The position numbers and the translations under genes were made by a program. From Adineta steineri (taxonomy: Eukaryota; Rotifera; Eurotatoria; Adinetida; Adinetidae), in assembly GCA_905250115.1 (NCBI GenBank), contig CAJNOI010000146.1, positions 103,089 to 167,088 of the forward strand: a stretch of DNA of 64,000 bases, read 5' to 3'. Under the pieces are notes generated by a model. The model saw only the letters and a program-made list of their open reading frames with translations, made no database searches and was not told the origin of the DNA. Shown here one piece after another: positions 22,856 through 33,440 of this stretch; position 1 is the stretch's first letter, and the number at the start of each line of letters is the position of its first letter.

Positions 22856-23933
22856 AGATGAATACTTTTTTTCTAGTTATGCGATGGTTATTTAGTAATT
22901 GCTTCGCTTTATAACGAAAATATTTATTGTACAATCTATACCTTTTTTTATGTAGCATGACTATATTTGCGACACGATGCGTATATTATTTATCAATGAC
23001 TCACTGAGAATGATGACTCCTAAAGGTAATAATACATCAATGACTGAAGGAAGTCAAGCGAAAAAATATTACTCATTTCTAATAGAACTTAAGTGCCAAT
23101 AAACATGCAGTAATACAATTATTATTTTTTCTTGGTTCGTGTGATCGATAACTGCAGCATATGAAATTACAAATGAATTCTAAAGTTTTCTTTATTCTGT
23201 CGAAAGAGTGAATGTGTGTTTTTTTTTATTCTCTGCTTTTAATTTGAGTCAAAGAGAATAATTTCGCTTTATAAGAAATATTTCATACACATTTACATCG
23301 TTTTTGGGTGTGGATGTAAATCCTTTCTATCCTTCACATACACCCACGTTCACATCTATCCCTTGAATTCACTTTTTTTTTTGTTGGATTTTATCTTTTG
23401 CAAGTCGTATTTACACAATGATAGATATGCAACTATGAAAAAACAAAAGTAAACCTTATCTATTCTATTCACAAGTTCTCGATGAAAAGGCATTTTATCA
23501 GTATTCTCGCACGGTGTCTGTATAAAATAACAAGTAAGACAATGCTTCTATCTATACTATTTTATTAGAAATCATCTTGCTATTCGGGATTTGCACTATC
23601 ATGTAGCGTAGCTCTTATTGAAACTTATCACATTCTATCAAGCTTTTCACAATTTGATGTTTCTTAGAGTCTGTTGGTACTAAATTATCTTCTGAAAAGT
23701 TATTTTATATGGTATTGATAGTTTTCACAAAACTCGATTTATGGATATTTACTCTGCTGAAAATAAGTTTGGACTATATTTTGAGGCGTTTAATATTGAC
23801 GTCACTTTCAGTTTTATATTGATATGTGCATTTTGTCTATATTTCACTTTTATTGAGAAAGATTGATGTGAGAATTTAACTCATTATATAATTACTATTA
23901 ATAAAATTCAATTTAAAGTTTTATAGAATCTAT
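22856..23933. other. Intergenic region
   Basis: No gene seen. A G-rich/C-rich hairpin lies at 23304-23362 (GGGTGTGGATGTAAAT ... ACATACACCCACGTTCACATC). An acceptor-like TTTTATAG ends 7 bp before the ATG at 23934. Confidence 0.45.
23304..23362. repeat. TGTGGG-like hairpin
   Basis: The arms TTGGGTGTGGATGTAAAT and CATACACCCACGTTCACATC are imperfect complements around a loop of about 17 bases. Confidence 0.55.
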
Positions 23934-24596
23934 ATGGAGTTGTCGAGACCATCCTTAGTGCATGTCTCTAATGGTGATAAATGCGCTTTCCTTTCTTGGT
24001 CGTCTATAACCAACTCAACTCAGTATGAAGTAGAAGTTGAGCATAATTCCACTAAAGTAACAACTCTTTATTATACAACTTCTACAAGTTTCTTAATCAC
24101 AAAATTAGAAAATGGAGAATTTTATGGAGCTCAGGTGACAGCATTAAATAATACCAAACGAAGTGAATCGTCCATTGGTGTAATGTTAAGGCCAAAATTA
24201 CGACAGTCTTTATCTAAACTTTCGGCTACGTCTACCGAAAAACCAGGTCAAATTAAATTACAATGGACTGCTACTCCAACTGACTTTGGTTTTCAAATCG
24301 AACGATGTAATATTGGTGATATTAGAGGATATAAACGTATTGCATGGCTTCCATATAATAACATAATGACATATGAAGATCAAACTGATTGTCTGTTAGA
24401 ATGCCTTTGTCCAGGACATTATTATACAATTACATTTCGTGATACAGCATGGGCGTCTGGTGCAGGAGTATTAAGTAAAAAGGTTTTCTGTATAATGTCA
24501 TCAAATTCAGACTGTATTGAAACATCTCTCATATCACCAATAGAAATATCAAGTATGTTCAGATTTATTGTCAATATTGTTTTAATTTTTATATAA
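23934..24596 (+). CDS. Fibronectin type III-like cell-surface protein
   Basis: 220 residues. Two beta-sandwich-like stretches (about 1-88 and 92-190) show fibronectin III features: CAFLSWSSI...YEVEVEH...FLITKLENGEFYGAQVTALN in the first, and QIKLQWTATPTDFGFQIERC...CPGHYYTITFRD in the second. The last 15 residues are hydrophobic (MFRFIVNIVLIFI), suggesting a membrane or GPI anchor. No signal peptide follows this ATG, and an acceptor motif lies 7 bp upstream, so a first exon with the signal sequence may be missing. Several N-glycosylation sequons (NST, NNT) support an extracellular location. Binding partner unknown. Confidence 0.6.
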   Translation: MELSRPSLVHVSNGDKCAFLSWSSITNSTQYEVEVEHNSTKVTTLYYTTSTSFLITKLENGEFYGAQVTALNNTKRSESSIGVMLRPKLRQSLSKLSATSTEKPGQIKLQWTATPTDFGFQIERCNIGDIRGYKRIAWLPYNNIMTYEDQTDCLLECLCPGHYYTITFRDTAWASGAGVLSKKVFCIMSSNSDCIETSLISPIEISSMFRFIVNIVLIFI

Positions 24597-25526
24597 CAGA
24601 TGTGTTCTCCAGTACCTCTACAGAATATGACATAACATCGCTGGAACAGTAGAAAACGATGACAATATTCCAGTTAACTTGCCATCAGAATCCGCAATAA
24701 TAAGCTCTTAAATGTAATATACTTTTATTACATTATCTTTGAATAAACAATTTCTTTTAGCAATGTTCTATCTGAACATTTGTTAAATAAGGAGAAGGGT
24801 AGAAACTTTGCTCATATATTGATCTTTTGTTTTAGACTTCAGAATTTATTTCAGTAATAAAATCAGAACAAAAATGAAAAGCTTAGCAGTTATCATCAGT
24901 TCTTTGAGAAAAGAGTCATTAATAGGTACTTAACTCATTTTTATTTGTGATGATGCAACTGTTGGAACAATGTATTTTATCGATCATATCTTCTTTTGTG
25001 GGTTTGTTACCGAATAAATCTCTTGTCAGCCGGTGTTTGCCGAAATTTCTTTGAATAGAATATTGATATGAGAATATACAGGATATCGTTACCATAATTC
25101 ATTAAATATAGTACATGCATATGAAAATGACACAATAACTGTTTTTGATGATATTTATAAATGTTTGTTGATTATTGCCACCAACCCGTGCTCGACTACA
25201 GACTGTTGGAAGAATTAGAACTATAAATAGAATGAAATAATGAACTAACACATTCACTTTATTATAAGTTGAGACAAATAATTGAACATAATTAGTAACA
25301 TAAAGAAGGTGGATGGATGGATATAGATGAAGAACCACACTCGCACCCGAAAATGACGAAATAGAAATTCGCTTTAATTTTTGAATTTATTTCAAACAAA
25401 TTTAAATTTTTATATATCTTCATGTTCGTAAATGAGAAGCTACACATCCTCACTCACACCCGTCGAATTTCAATCAAAAAGAATTCTATTGTTATTATTC
25501 TTCAAAATACAATTATAAACTACATG
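24597..25526. other. Intergenic region
   Basis: No gene seen. Decayed G-rich family pieces lie at 25308-25350 and 25442-25463. Confidence 0.4.
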
Positions 25527-28289
25527 TTATGAGTGTATATTTATACATTCTTTGGTACATCGATGTTTCTGGACGTGAATAAGAAGTCCATATGGTATGA
25601 TCGATGCTCTTCGATCTGTTTTCCATTCGATTTCATTATCAGGTATTATATTACAAACATTTTGTCGATATCCATGTTGTTTCACAATTCCTTCAGGGTT
25701 TTGTTTACATTCAAGAACAATCTGAACATCATACCATTCACTATGAATATTCAAGATATCGATAGGACATACATGTTTAAGACAAGCATATTTAATTGAT
25801 GGAGATGTATAAACATGATGCTTATCAGAAAGATGTGTTGTAAATATTTCATTCGATAGAAGATGATCGCCTGGCATAGGAACAAAACGATTATTAATAA
25901 TTGATTCAAGTTTATCTTTTGATGTTCCATAGAATGTCGTATACCATTGTTTAAATATTTGTTTACTTTCGGCAAATGTCTGATCAATTTGTAATCCAAA
26001 GCGTGTCCAATGTCGTGGAACAGTATAGATGGAACCAGCTACGGTGAAGTAATCAGCTTTTGTAATAGGATAACATTGAGAACAAAAACATTTATTATAA
26101 CGAAAATTAAAATAAGCTTTATTCATTTTGAGATTGATCGAATACTGTTTACATATATTTTGTGAGCATGAGTCAGGTCTGTGACGCTTGCATGGTTTAG
26201 CATTAATCTCGCGAGATTTCTCAGGATGTAGTGATGGAGTCGGTTTTGGATCGGCTCTATGAGCAACAACTTTTGGTTTATCATGTTCCACTAATGGCAA
26301 CTTTTTTTCAACGAGATTATGAATAACTACTGGCGGAGGCAATGGCGGCATAGTAACAGAGGTCACTATAAAGCAAAATAAAAATATTTGCACTGTCATT
26401 TGAGTCTAATAAAGTATAAGAAATGTTCGTTTAATAATCAGAGAACTTAATTAAAAGCTGGAATACCTAAATCTGATCAAACTCGACCTATTTCGCTCCT
26501 ACCGACGCATTCTAAATTATTTGAAAAAATAATTCTTGAGAAAACTAAAAGCTGGGCAGAGAGTAATCAGTTAATTCCCGTTGAGCAGTCAGGCTTTCGA
26601 CCGGGAGGTCTTTTGCCTACTAGGGTACTATCAATGTACCAAGAGATCATGAACAATCTAGCAGTCCAGCATGCCAGACCATATCGTAGGCTTTTTTATA
26701 GTCTACGTATATGGTCAAGGTTGGCATGTTGGCTGCTAGTCAAACTGAGTAACCTGGGAATCCCTGCGGGCCTGCTAAAAATGATTGTATCCTAGCTGAG
26801 TGATCGTCAGGCATACATTACTGTAAATTAGCAGAACTATGAGAAGTTCGACATCGAAATCGGACTTCCGCAAGGAAGTAGCTTGAGCCCCAACCTATTT
26901 ATCATTTTCCACAACGACTTGATCAAATGTCTTGAATCACACTCACGTCACATCTTTGCAGATGGCCTGAGTGTGTTGATAACTGCCCCGATCATGAAAT
27001 CTCTGCGCGCGATGGTTGAATTTGAAGAAAGGGAGGGAAACAGAATATGTAAAAACATTGCTAAGTACGCGATAAAATGGGAACAACCGATCAATACTCA
27101 AAAATCGGTTGTACAAATCTTCAATTCCCAATTTGAACGCCCAGAGATGAAAATCTACATGGAGGGACAGCAACTTGAAATCGTAGATAGTTTCAAGTAC
27201 TTGGTGTTTACTTGGACTAGCAAAATGTCGCTGAAACCGACAGTCGACCAAGCCCTTTTGAAAATTGGCAAAGCACTCGGGAAGTTAAAATGGTTGAGAA
27301 CAGGCAGACATATCTCAACTCAGGTCCTAAGACAGTGCTTCTTTGCTTATGTGTTCCCTCACCTGGCATGGATCTTCCCCTTCTATCCCTTTTTACCAAA
27401 AACTCAACGAGAGGCTCTGGACAGGAAATTCCGAGTAGCAATTCGACTTGTCCATAGATGCCCATATGTAGCAGCAACCGATATTTTCACCCTAACTAAA
27501 GAAAAGCCCCTAGAATTTTATGTACAACGATACATAAAGAAAAAAATAGAAAAAATATATAAGACTGACCTGGGAACATCATACTTTCTTCGCGATGGTT
27601 TTTACTGGGATACCTTTAAAAAGGAAAAAAATGACGCCGTGGGACATTACTTCAGATTGAGGAGAGTGAAGAAGCTAGTGACAAGACACAAGTCGCTGCT
27701 GATCAATTGGATTAATTTCGTGGAATCAGCAGCAAACAAGAACTAAATACCCTACCTAATCAACATGAGCTCCTATCGATAATATAGTATGAAGGATAAC
27801 TCAGCTAGGACGCAATGAATCAACTGCACCTTACTTTATTTCAACCGATAGAATGTTACCCCTTCTCCCACCCTTTCTTCTATTCTTTTTTTTTTCCTTA
27901 GTATGTAAGCACTCAAGAGTGTAACATTTATAATAAACGCATAAACCAAAACAAAAATCAGAGAACTTAACTCAATCTTCACATTAGAACAACTATACAT
28001 ACGTTGTGATTCAGTTTTCTTTTTCGTTTTTTTCTTTATCAAACATCCTGCGCATAATTCATATCTACGACCAAGACAAAATAAAACGCAAATAACAATA
28101 GCAGCAATTATAAAACATCCAATTGTTAATCCTACGATGAGCGGCGTATCTGAAGATGCTGTATTACCTTAAACAAATACATAAAATATGTAATCATCAT
28201 TATTGATAATTTCGTATCGTTAACAAGTTACTCGGATTATTTTTGATTGTAGTAGATACATACGACGAATTTATTGTAACTGTCGACAT
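25527..28289 (-). CDS. Membrane-anchored H-Y-E ADP-ribosyltransferase-like protein (NEURL4-type ART fold), three exons
   Basis: Exons 28289-28232, 28167-28003 and 26365-25527 join in phase 1 at both introns (CCGA/GTAACT...TTTAAG/G; CAAC/GTATGT...GCTTTATAG/T), giving 353 residues. Exon 1 gives a short glycosylatable N-terminus (NSS) and exon 2 one membrane helix (LIVGLTIGCFIIAAIVICVLFCL) followed by Cys and Lys clusters. Exon 3 carries a Pro-rich linker, a CFCSQC cluster and an ART-like domain. In PARP-like ARTs the first triad residue is the His of HGT; here the motif is FYGTS, so His is replaced by Tyr220, while Tyr260 (VYTSP) and Glu321 (EIEW) remain. The + strand paralogue at 28.5 kb keeps His. 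Loss of His suggests altered or lost NAD transfer. Intron 2 holds a retrotransposon. The alternative ATG at 26399 encodes a signal-like stretch but lies inside the predicted intron. Confidence 0.65.
26451..27955 (+). mobile_element. 5'-truncated, dead non-LTR retrotransposon (Jockey/I-like reverse transcriptase)
   Basis: Flanked by perfect 15 bp direct repeats AATCAGAGAACTTAA at 26436-26450 and 27956-27970, the mark of target-primed insertion. The sequence begins mid-reverse-transcriptase (RPISLLPTHSKLFEK, then SGFRPG), continues through IEIGLPQGSSLSPNLF, and has FADG where the catalytic F/YADD should be. It ends with a thumb/C-terminal region up to 27746, an untranslated tail and an A-rich end (ACCAAAACAAA). 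Several stops break the frame (for example near 26793 and 26831). No endonuclease domain remains. It is antisense to its host gene. Confidence 0.85.
26454..27746 (+). pseudogene. Reverse transcriptase fragment of the non-LTR element
   Basis: Interrupted reading frame with RT fingers/palm motifs in order, a lost second Asp in the catalytic loop (FADG), in-frame stops, and an intact stretch of 287 codons from 26883 to 27746. The order RPISLLP, SGFRPG, GLPQGSSLSP matches the Jockey/I group of non-LTR polymerases. Confidence 0.8.
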
Positions 28290-28517
28290 TTTTAAGAATG
28301 ATTTTAAAAGTATTTATCGACTGCTACTCATGCGATCGATTAATTTTTCTTTGCTCTGTTCTTCTTAAGAAAAAGGCAAGAATGTATATACAGAAAGAGA
28401 AAGGAAGTATTGTAGCAAATAAAGACATAAAACGTAACTAACGATGAAAAAGAAACAGCAAATGCATGTTGGAAATTTCATAAATTACTAATCAAATACT
28501 TGGTAACTTTTCAAACG
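28290..28517. promoter_or_regulatory. Shared divergent promoter region
   Basis: This 228 bp segment separates the start codons of two head-to-head paralogues. It is AT-rich with no open frame; no specific box was recognised. The shared-control role is inferred from geometry only. Confidence 0.4.
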
Positions 28518-29504
28518 ATGCCACGTCATTGCGCCGAATGTCATGGAATTACTCCTAATTTTCAAGTGAATTTTTGTCAACATTGCGGTAAAACGTTTGG
28601 CACTAGAATCCATCGGCCAACATCGATAAAATCTCGACCATCGGTGTTATCTTTGCCTCCTGAACGTACTCCCTCAGACACAGTACATAGACATCATCCG
28701 TCAGTTACTTCCAAATCACTTCGTACAGGATTACCATCATCATCACCCTCACATAGTTCATCATCATATTCGTTAAAATCGCGACCGATTTCGATTGAAA
28801 GAAAGCGTCGAGAAACTTCCCATGATGATTCGCATAAACGGTCTAATTCTTGTCAATATAAAATAATTTGTGGAGAATATTTGTCATCGTTAAAATGGCA
28901 GGAGGTATTTTTCAATCGTAAACATAATCGATGCTATTGCAATGAATGTTACCCAATGTCGTGTAACGATACCTTTGAAACTGGTGGTTCGACTTACGTT
29001 ATTCCTCGAAATTGGTGCCGTTTTGGTCTCCATGTGGATCAAGTTCGTGCTCAGACTGATCATATATGGAATCAATGGATAATAACTTATCATGGAACAT
29101 CGGCGATAGCCGCTGAATCAATTGTAAATCATCGTCAGTTTTTAATACCTGGTGATCGATGTATTGATGGCACAAGTATTTATATACATCCTGATCATAT
29201 TAAGGATAAATATGAAATTTATACATCTCCAACAATTGCGTATTCAAGCCTCTCATGTTATTGTCCTGCACAACAATTTCGATCAAAATTAACCAATAAA
29301 TTATATAATGCGCAAATTGTACTTCAATGTCGACAAAAACCTGGAGCATTCAAAGTACAAGCTGAAACAGTAGGTGCTGGTAATGAAAGAATATGTTCAG
29401 TTATATCAAATGATCAAGTTGAAATATTAACAACAATAAGAGCCGCTATTGTACCTTATGGAGTATTAATCAAATTAACTGAGATTAACCGAAATGATTA
29501 TTAA
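28518..29504 (+). CDS. H-Y-E ADP-ribosyltransferase-like protein with zinc ribbon (NEURL4-type ART fold)
   Basis: 328 residues from the ATG at 28518; the frame is open a few codons upstream but only from TTG. An N-terminal zinc ribbon (CAECHG...FCQHCG) precedes a low-complexity Ser/Arg-rich linker (about 30-110). A CYCNEC cluster and the ART-like domain follow. The PARP-style triad looks complete: His192 in YHGTS, Tyr235 in IYTSP, Glu302 in QVEIL. Conserved blocks NWCRFGLHVDQ, LIPGD and AAIVPYGVLI match the minus-strand paralogue. Known: HYE-type ART folds include PARPs and the predicted C-terminal domain of neuralized-like 4. Activity on a given target is unproven. The two paralogues are divergent, with ATGs 229 bp apart, so they may share a promoter region. 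Confidence 0.7.
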   Translation: MPRHCAECHGITPNFQVNFCQHCGKTFGTRIHRPTSIKSRPSVLSLPPERTPSDTVHRHHPSVTSKSLRTGLPSSSPSHSSSSYSLKSRPISIERKRRETSHDDSHKRSNSCQYKIICGEYLSSLKWQEVFFNRKHNRCYCNECYPMSCNDTFETGGSTYVIPRNWCRFGLHVDQVRAQTDHIWNQWIITYHGTSAIAAESIVNHRQFLIPGDRCIDGTSIYIHPDHIKDKYEIYTSPTIAYSSLSCYCPAQQFRSKLTNKLYNAQIVLQCRQKPGAFKVQAETVGAGNERICSVISNDQVEILTTIRAAIVPYGVLIKLTEINRNDY

Positions 29505-30334
29505 TCGATGTACTTATTTTATTTTTCAAACTATTTCAAAAAGAATGAGAACAAATAAAATAAATTAATATAATCATTCATTTGTTTTAGATATAATCTC
29601 GAATTATTTTGAAAGATTAAACAGTACATTATGAGATCTCATAACGAATGTGAGCAAGCGCGATAAATGATTAACAACATCTATCCTTCAATATAATCTG
29701 CCTATTTTATTCTCTCAGTTCCGTCGCACGGGAGGTGTAATGGAGTATGAGAGAAAGCACAACGAAACGATTGTGAAAAAGCACATTCATGTTTGAAATT
29801 TGATTCTTCTTCCCGCGTGTAGCATACACTTTATCCTTATCTGTGTGGCTGTTCGAGTCAATAACTATCTAATTTAAGCGAGCAACACGAAAGGAAGTTT
29901 CAACTAAATTCAAAAGGATAATGATATTTCGTTTTATCTTTCTTTTTCTCCTATAAGTCGAACGTTTTATGACTCTCTGTGCTGTTAACATTTTACAACT
30001 TTTTTTTATGAAATCATACATCATATTACTTTTTCGGATAGAATGTCGTCAATGACGATGTTGTTTTTCTTCTCGGCATAGAAAAAAAAACACAATCGTT
30101 TTTTTTTGGGGTACCCGCTTTGCTTATATCATACACAGAACGCAAGAAAAAACTCATAGAATTGAGAATAAACGACAAAAAAATAGTTGTTGTCTACTTG
30201 TATAAAGCCTTTTTGCATCAATGCCGTCATTTTATTATTTTTCTAAAGTCCAAAGTATGTATGAATAGAATAGTGCCGCTTGGAAGTTACAAAAATAATA
30301 CGTACAATATTTTTTTTTCAGTATCGTTCAGAGT
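29505..30334. other. Intergenic region
   Basis: No gene supported. A strong acceptor-like T-tract (TTTTTTTTTCAG, AG ending 30321) lies 13 bp before the next ATG. Confidence 0.45.
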
Positions 30335-31765
30335 ATGTCTTGCGCTTCAAACGTAGTTCTTGTTTGGCTCGATGTAAGTATTGGTCAACCCAATCATTAT
30401 CCAACATTAAAAGAAGCTTTTTCAAAAACTTTACATCCAGAATGGGTATCTTCACCATATCCTAACTATACTAATCTTTATAATCTGATAGAAACTAATT
30501 TCAATGCAAAATCATATTCGTATAAAAGTAATGCCATTGAAATGTATGCATTCAGTAATGCAGATGATTATTTTCATTATTTACAAAAGAAAAACGACAA
30601 ACAAATATTTGTAATCATGTCGGGTCCTTCATGTGAAAATTTTCTACTAAAATCTATTGAAAATTATGCAGACGTATTTCAAAATCCACTCGAAGATCAG
30701 CGCATCTCATTTTATGCACTATGTAGCAATGTTTTTAAGATGAAAAAACAGCTAAAAAATAATCAACATCATGTACAAATCTTCAGTACTGAAACTGCTC
30801 TTTTAGCCCGATTAACAAATGCTATCGGAGACTATTTCGTTCTTCTTGGACGAAAACAATTGCATGATAAAACTTATAAATCTGTTTCTCAAGCTGTCAA
30901 ATACTTTTGTTGGGCTAATACACTCTTCGTGAGATCTAATGATTATGAAAAATATACGACATCAGGCGATCGTATATCAATTGTGGATGAATATATTACG
31001 AAGGCCAAACGATTACTTGAACAAGTAAGAAATGATAATGATGATATTGATCAATATATTGCTTATGGTGATACATATATGTTAAATGATATGGAAATAA
31101 CTGAATTTGACCAGGAAACTGAATGGAAAGATGCATTGACTTTTAATGAAAGTATTATGGCAGAGACTGAAAACAATGTCTGTCCATCAGAATATTCAAA
31201 CACAACCTTATCTACTTTTGTAGAAAAGAAGCCATTCGAAAAAACAAATAGTGTTGGTATTGCCGTCTTTCTTCTTAAGCCTTCGTTTTCCAAAGAAACT
31301 TTTCAAAATATCTCAACAATTCTAATACAACTGTTCGATAAAAATTTGATGATTATACAAGAAGAACGAGATTATGAGCAACTACTGAAACCATCTGATT
31401 TATCATTTATCATTTTATCACTTTCGACTAATGATGATAAATTATTGTTGAAAAAATTATGTTCACTTAACCCATCTCCATCAATTTATCTATTAGGATC
31501 ACAGCCTACTACTGAGAAAGAGAAGGAAATGTTCTTTAGAGAATATCATTCTATCTGTGACATGTCAAACAATCCAAATGAATTGGCTGTACGAATGGCA
31601 ATTGATGTGGCAATGAAAAATCGAATTTTCGCCGATCGATATGTTGGAAAGCAGAATAACAACAATGCAGTGAAAAACTATGATCAGTGTATTGAAATAT
31701 TAAATCGATTGGGTGATTTTGCTGAACAAGCGTCAACAATGGAGACTGATAGAAGCGACGTCTAA
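30335..31765 (+). CDS. Protein with receiver-like domains, bdelloid-type family
   Basis: 476 residues. No catalytic family is recognised with certainty. The N-terminus (VVLVWLDVSIG...AIEMYAFSNADDYFHYL...KQIFVIMSG) has the alternating hydrophobic strand pattern of a response-regulator receiver or TIR-like fold. A similar pattern recurs in the C-terminal half (SVGIAVFLLK...LSFIILSLS...SIYLLGSQP). The middle (about 140-260) is helical. Comparable N-terminal modules are, from memory, found in bdelloid TPR and ADP-ribosyltransferase proteins. An acceptor motif 13 bp upstream and an open frame between it and the ATG leave room for a missing 5' exon. Phospho-acceptor chemistry cannot be claimed. Confidence 0.5.
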   Translation: MSCASNVVLVWLDVSIGQPNHYPTLKEAFSKTLHPEWVSSPYPNYTNLYNLIETNFNAKSYSYKSNAIEMYAFSNADDYFHYLQKKNDKQIFVIMSGPSCENFLLKSIENYADVFQNPLEDQRISFYALCSNVFKMKKQLKNNQHHVQIFSTETALLARLTNAIGDYFVLLGRKQLHDKTYKSVSQAVKYFCWANTLFVRSNDYEKYTTSGDRISIVDEYITKAKRLLEQVRNDNDDIDQYIAYGDTYMLNDMEITEFDQETEWKDALTFNESIMAETENNVCPSEYSNTTLSTFVEKKPFEKTNSVGIAVFLLKPSFSKETFQNISTILIQLFDKNLMIIQEERDYEQLLKPSDLSFIILSLSTNDDKLLLKKLCSLNPSPSIYLLGSQPTTEKEKEMFFREYHSICDMSNNPNELAVRMAIDVAMKNRIFADRYVGKQNNNNAVKNYDQCIEILNRLGDFAEQASTMETDRSDV

Positions 31766-32286
31766 ACTTCATATTCTTGTATTATAACCCTTTTTCTTCT
31801 AGAGCACATCCGAGTTTTCGAAAACTGGATAATTCAAATGTAACGTAAGCTTAAAATATTTTATTATCTCTTTTTTACAGAAACATTTCAATCTTAATTT
31901 TACAATAATTCATTGTATTACTTTTCCTTTTAATAATAATAAAAAATATAATCTATATTTTATGTCATTCAATATATTCATACACATTCAAGAGATACCA
32001 ATTTATGTGTTGTTACTGATAAAATTCTTGTAATTCGTTAGAAGAAAAGTTTAAGAAGGGATATTTCGAAGTATTAATCGTAACTGATCGAGCTCAGTAA
32101 AAATGAATAAGATTACAACATTTAACGTCACCCTGTAATAGCTGACTAGTAACTGGCAATTCAGAAAAACGGTCATAATATGAACTTCGATTGATCATTA
32201 ACACTTCAAAATATGCCTTCGTTAGTGGTATTCATAATACTTTTTAATTTTTTGTTTATATTTTAGATTTCTTAATTTCATCGTAC
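31766..32286. other. Intergenic region
   Basis: AT-rich, no gene seen; an acceptor-like TATATTTTAG ends at 32266. Confidence 0.4.
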
Positions 32287-32745
32287 ATGAATGATCAACG
32301 TGCTGTTCTCCTTGACTCCGAAAATCGACATTCACCTATCGAGAGTAATCTAGGTCATCGAGTTCAATATTTTACTGACAGAAATACATGCATTCAATAT
32401 ATACAAAATCAAATGACAACTTGTCAAAGAATCGATCTATTTCTTTCTTATCAAGATAAAAATATTATTGGAAATCAATTAGTCTTATTTCATAATGTTT
32501 ACTTCCATATCTATTATCCTACTATTAATGATATTCCAAATAATAATCAACCATGCATGTGGATTCAACCTTTCGAAGAACTTGAATTATGGGTAAAAAT
32601 CAGTTATGTAATATATCATCATGATTGGATGTATTATATGCAAAGCAACTATTCTCAAGTAACACGTGTCAATCTGAGAATTACTCACAATATTCTATTG
32701 GAAGAAACAAAAGCAGCAAAACTTGGGATACAACCAAATCATTAA
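32287..32745 (+). CDS. Small receiver-like protein, possibly 3' exon of a larger gene
   Basis: 152 residues. The order AVLLDSEN...VQYFTDRNTCIQYIQ...RIDLFLSYQDK...VYFHIYY resembles the receiver-like N-terminal module of the protein encoded 0.5 kb upstream. The frame is open from the acceptor (32266) into the ATG (32287), so a 5' exon may exist. It may be a truncated tandem copy of the neighbour. Function unknown. Confidence 0.4.
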   Translation: MNDQRAVLLDSENRHSPIESNLGHRVQYFTDRNTCIQYIQNQMTTCQRIDLFLSYQDKNIIGNQLVLFHNVYFHIYYPTINDIPNNNQPCMWIQPFEELELWVKISYVIYHHDWMYYMQSNYSQVTRVNLRITHNILLEETKAAKLGIQPNH

Positions 32746-33440
32746 ATTGATAATTTGATGTATCATATCGATCAAAGTTGAATATCTTTGCTCAATTCAG
32801 ATGTAATCATGAGTGTCGATTAATAACTATATTTTTTAACTATCTATACAAAACTCAGGTATTACATGTTTGTTATAAAATTCAATTGTGAAAAGAAGAA
32901 TGTTCTTCGCCAGATGAAATCATCGCAAAGATATTTCACTTTTCTTCTTTCTTGTAGTAAATTTACTTTTTGACTATACTCTGTATGAAATAAGAACATA
33001 GCTTTTTTTACTAGCACACTTGATTTCTTAATTTCATAATATTTTTCATGTGATCAAAGTGTATACGAATCTAGTATTTACATGCTTCCAGATCATGTTC
33101 TGGACGTTTAATATTGCAAATTTGATGTGTTTTTTTGTTTGCATTCAGTATTAGAAAGTGAAGTAAATACTTTATTTCATGACTCGCACACCGTCAAATT
33201 GAGTTTGTCTTGTAAGACTACTATGCAGAAAAGTGTATTATTGATGAATTTCCAAAACAATCGGTCAAAGAAACGAATAAAAATAAGAAGTGAACACGCG
33301 CGGGTATAAGCATATTTATTTATCTAAAGCAACTGACTTACTCACATAAGCATCATACTATGCATACGGTTACATGAAACACAACAACAAACATATTATA
33401 TATTGAATAAGAAAAACGTAATTGTACGAAGTCTTCTTTC
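32746..33440. other. Intergenic region
   Basis: No gene or repeat structure seen in this AT-rich stretch between convergent genes. Confidence 0.4.

Larger units (their letters stand above)
26366..28002 (-). other. Intron 2 of the ART-like gene, expanded by a retrotransposon
   Basis: The intron is 1637 bp between GTATGT and a strong T-rich acceptor. Removing the inserted element plus one target copy (1520 bp) leaves 117 bp, close to normal intron size here. Confidence 0.65.

Noticed and set aside
26366..26399. Signal peptide at the ATG at 26399
   Set aside because: The hydrophobic stretch ends at a strong splice acceptor and two upstream exons join in frame past it; treated as intron sequence, though not excluded.
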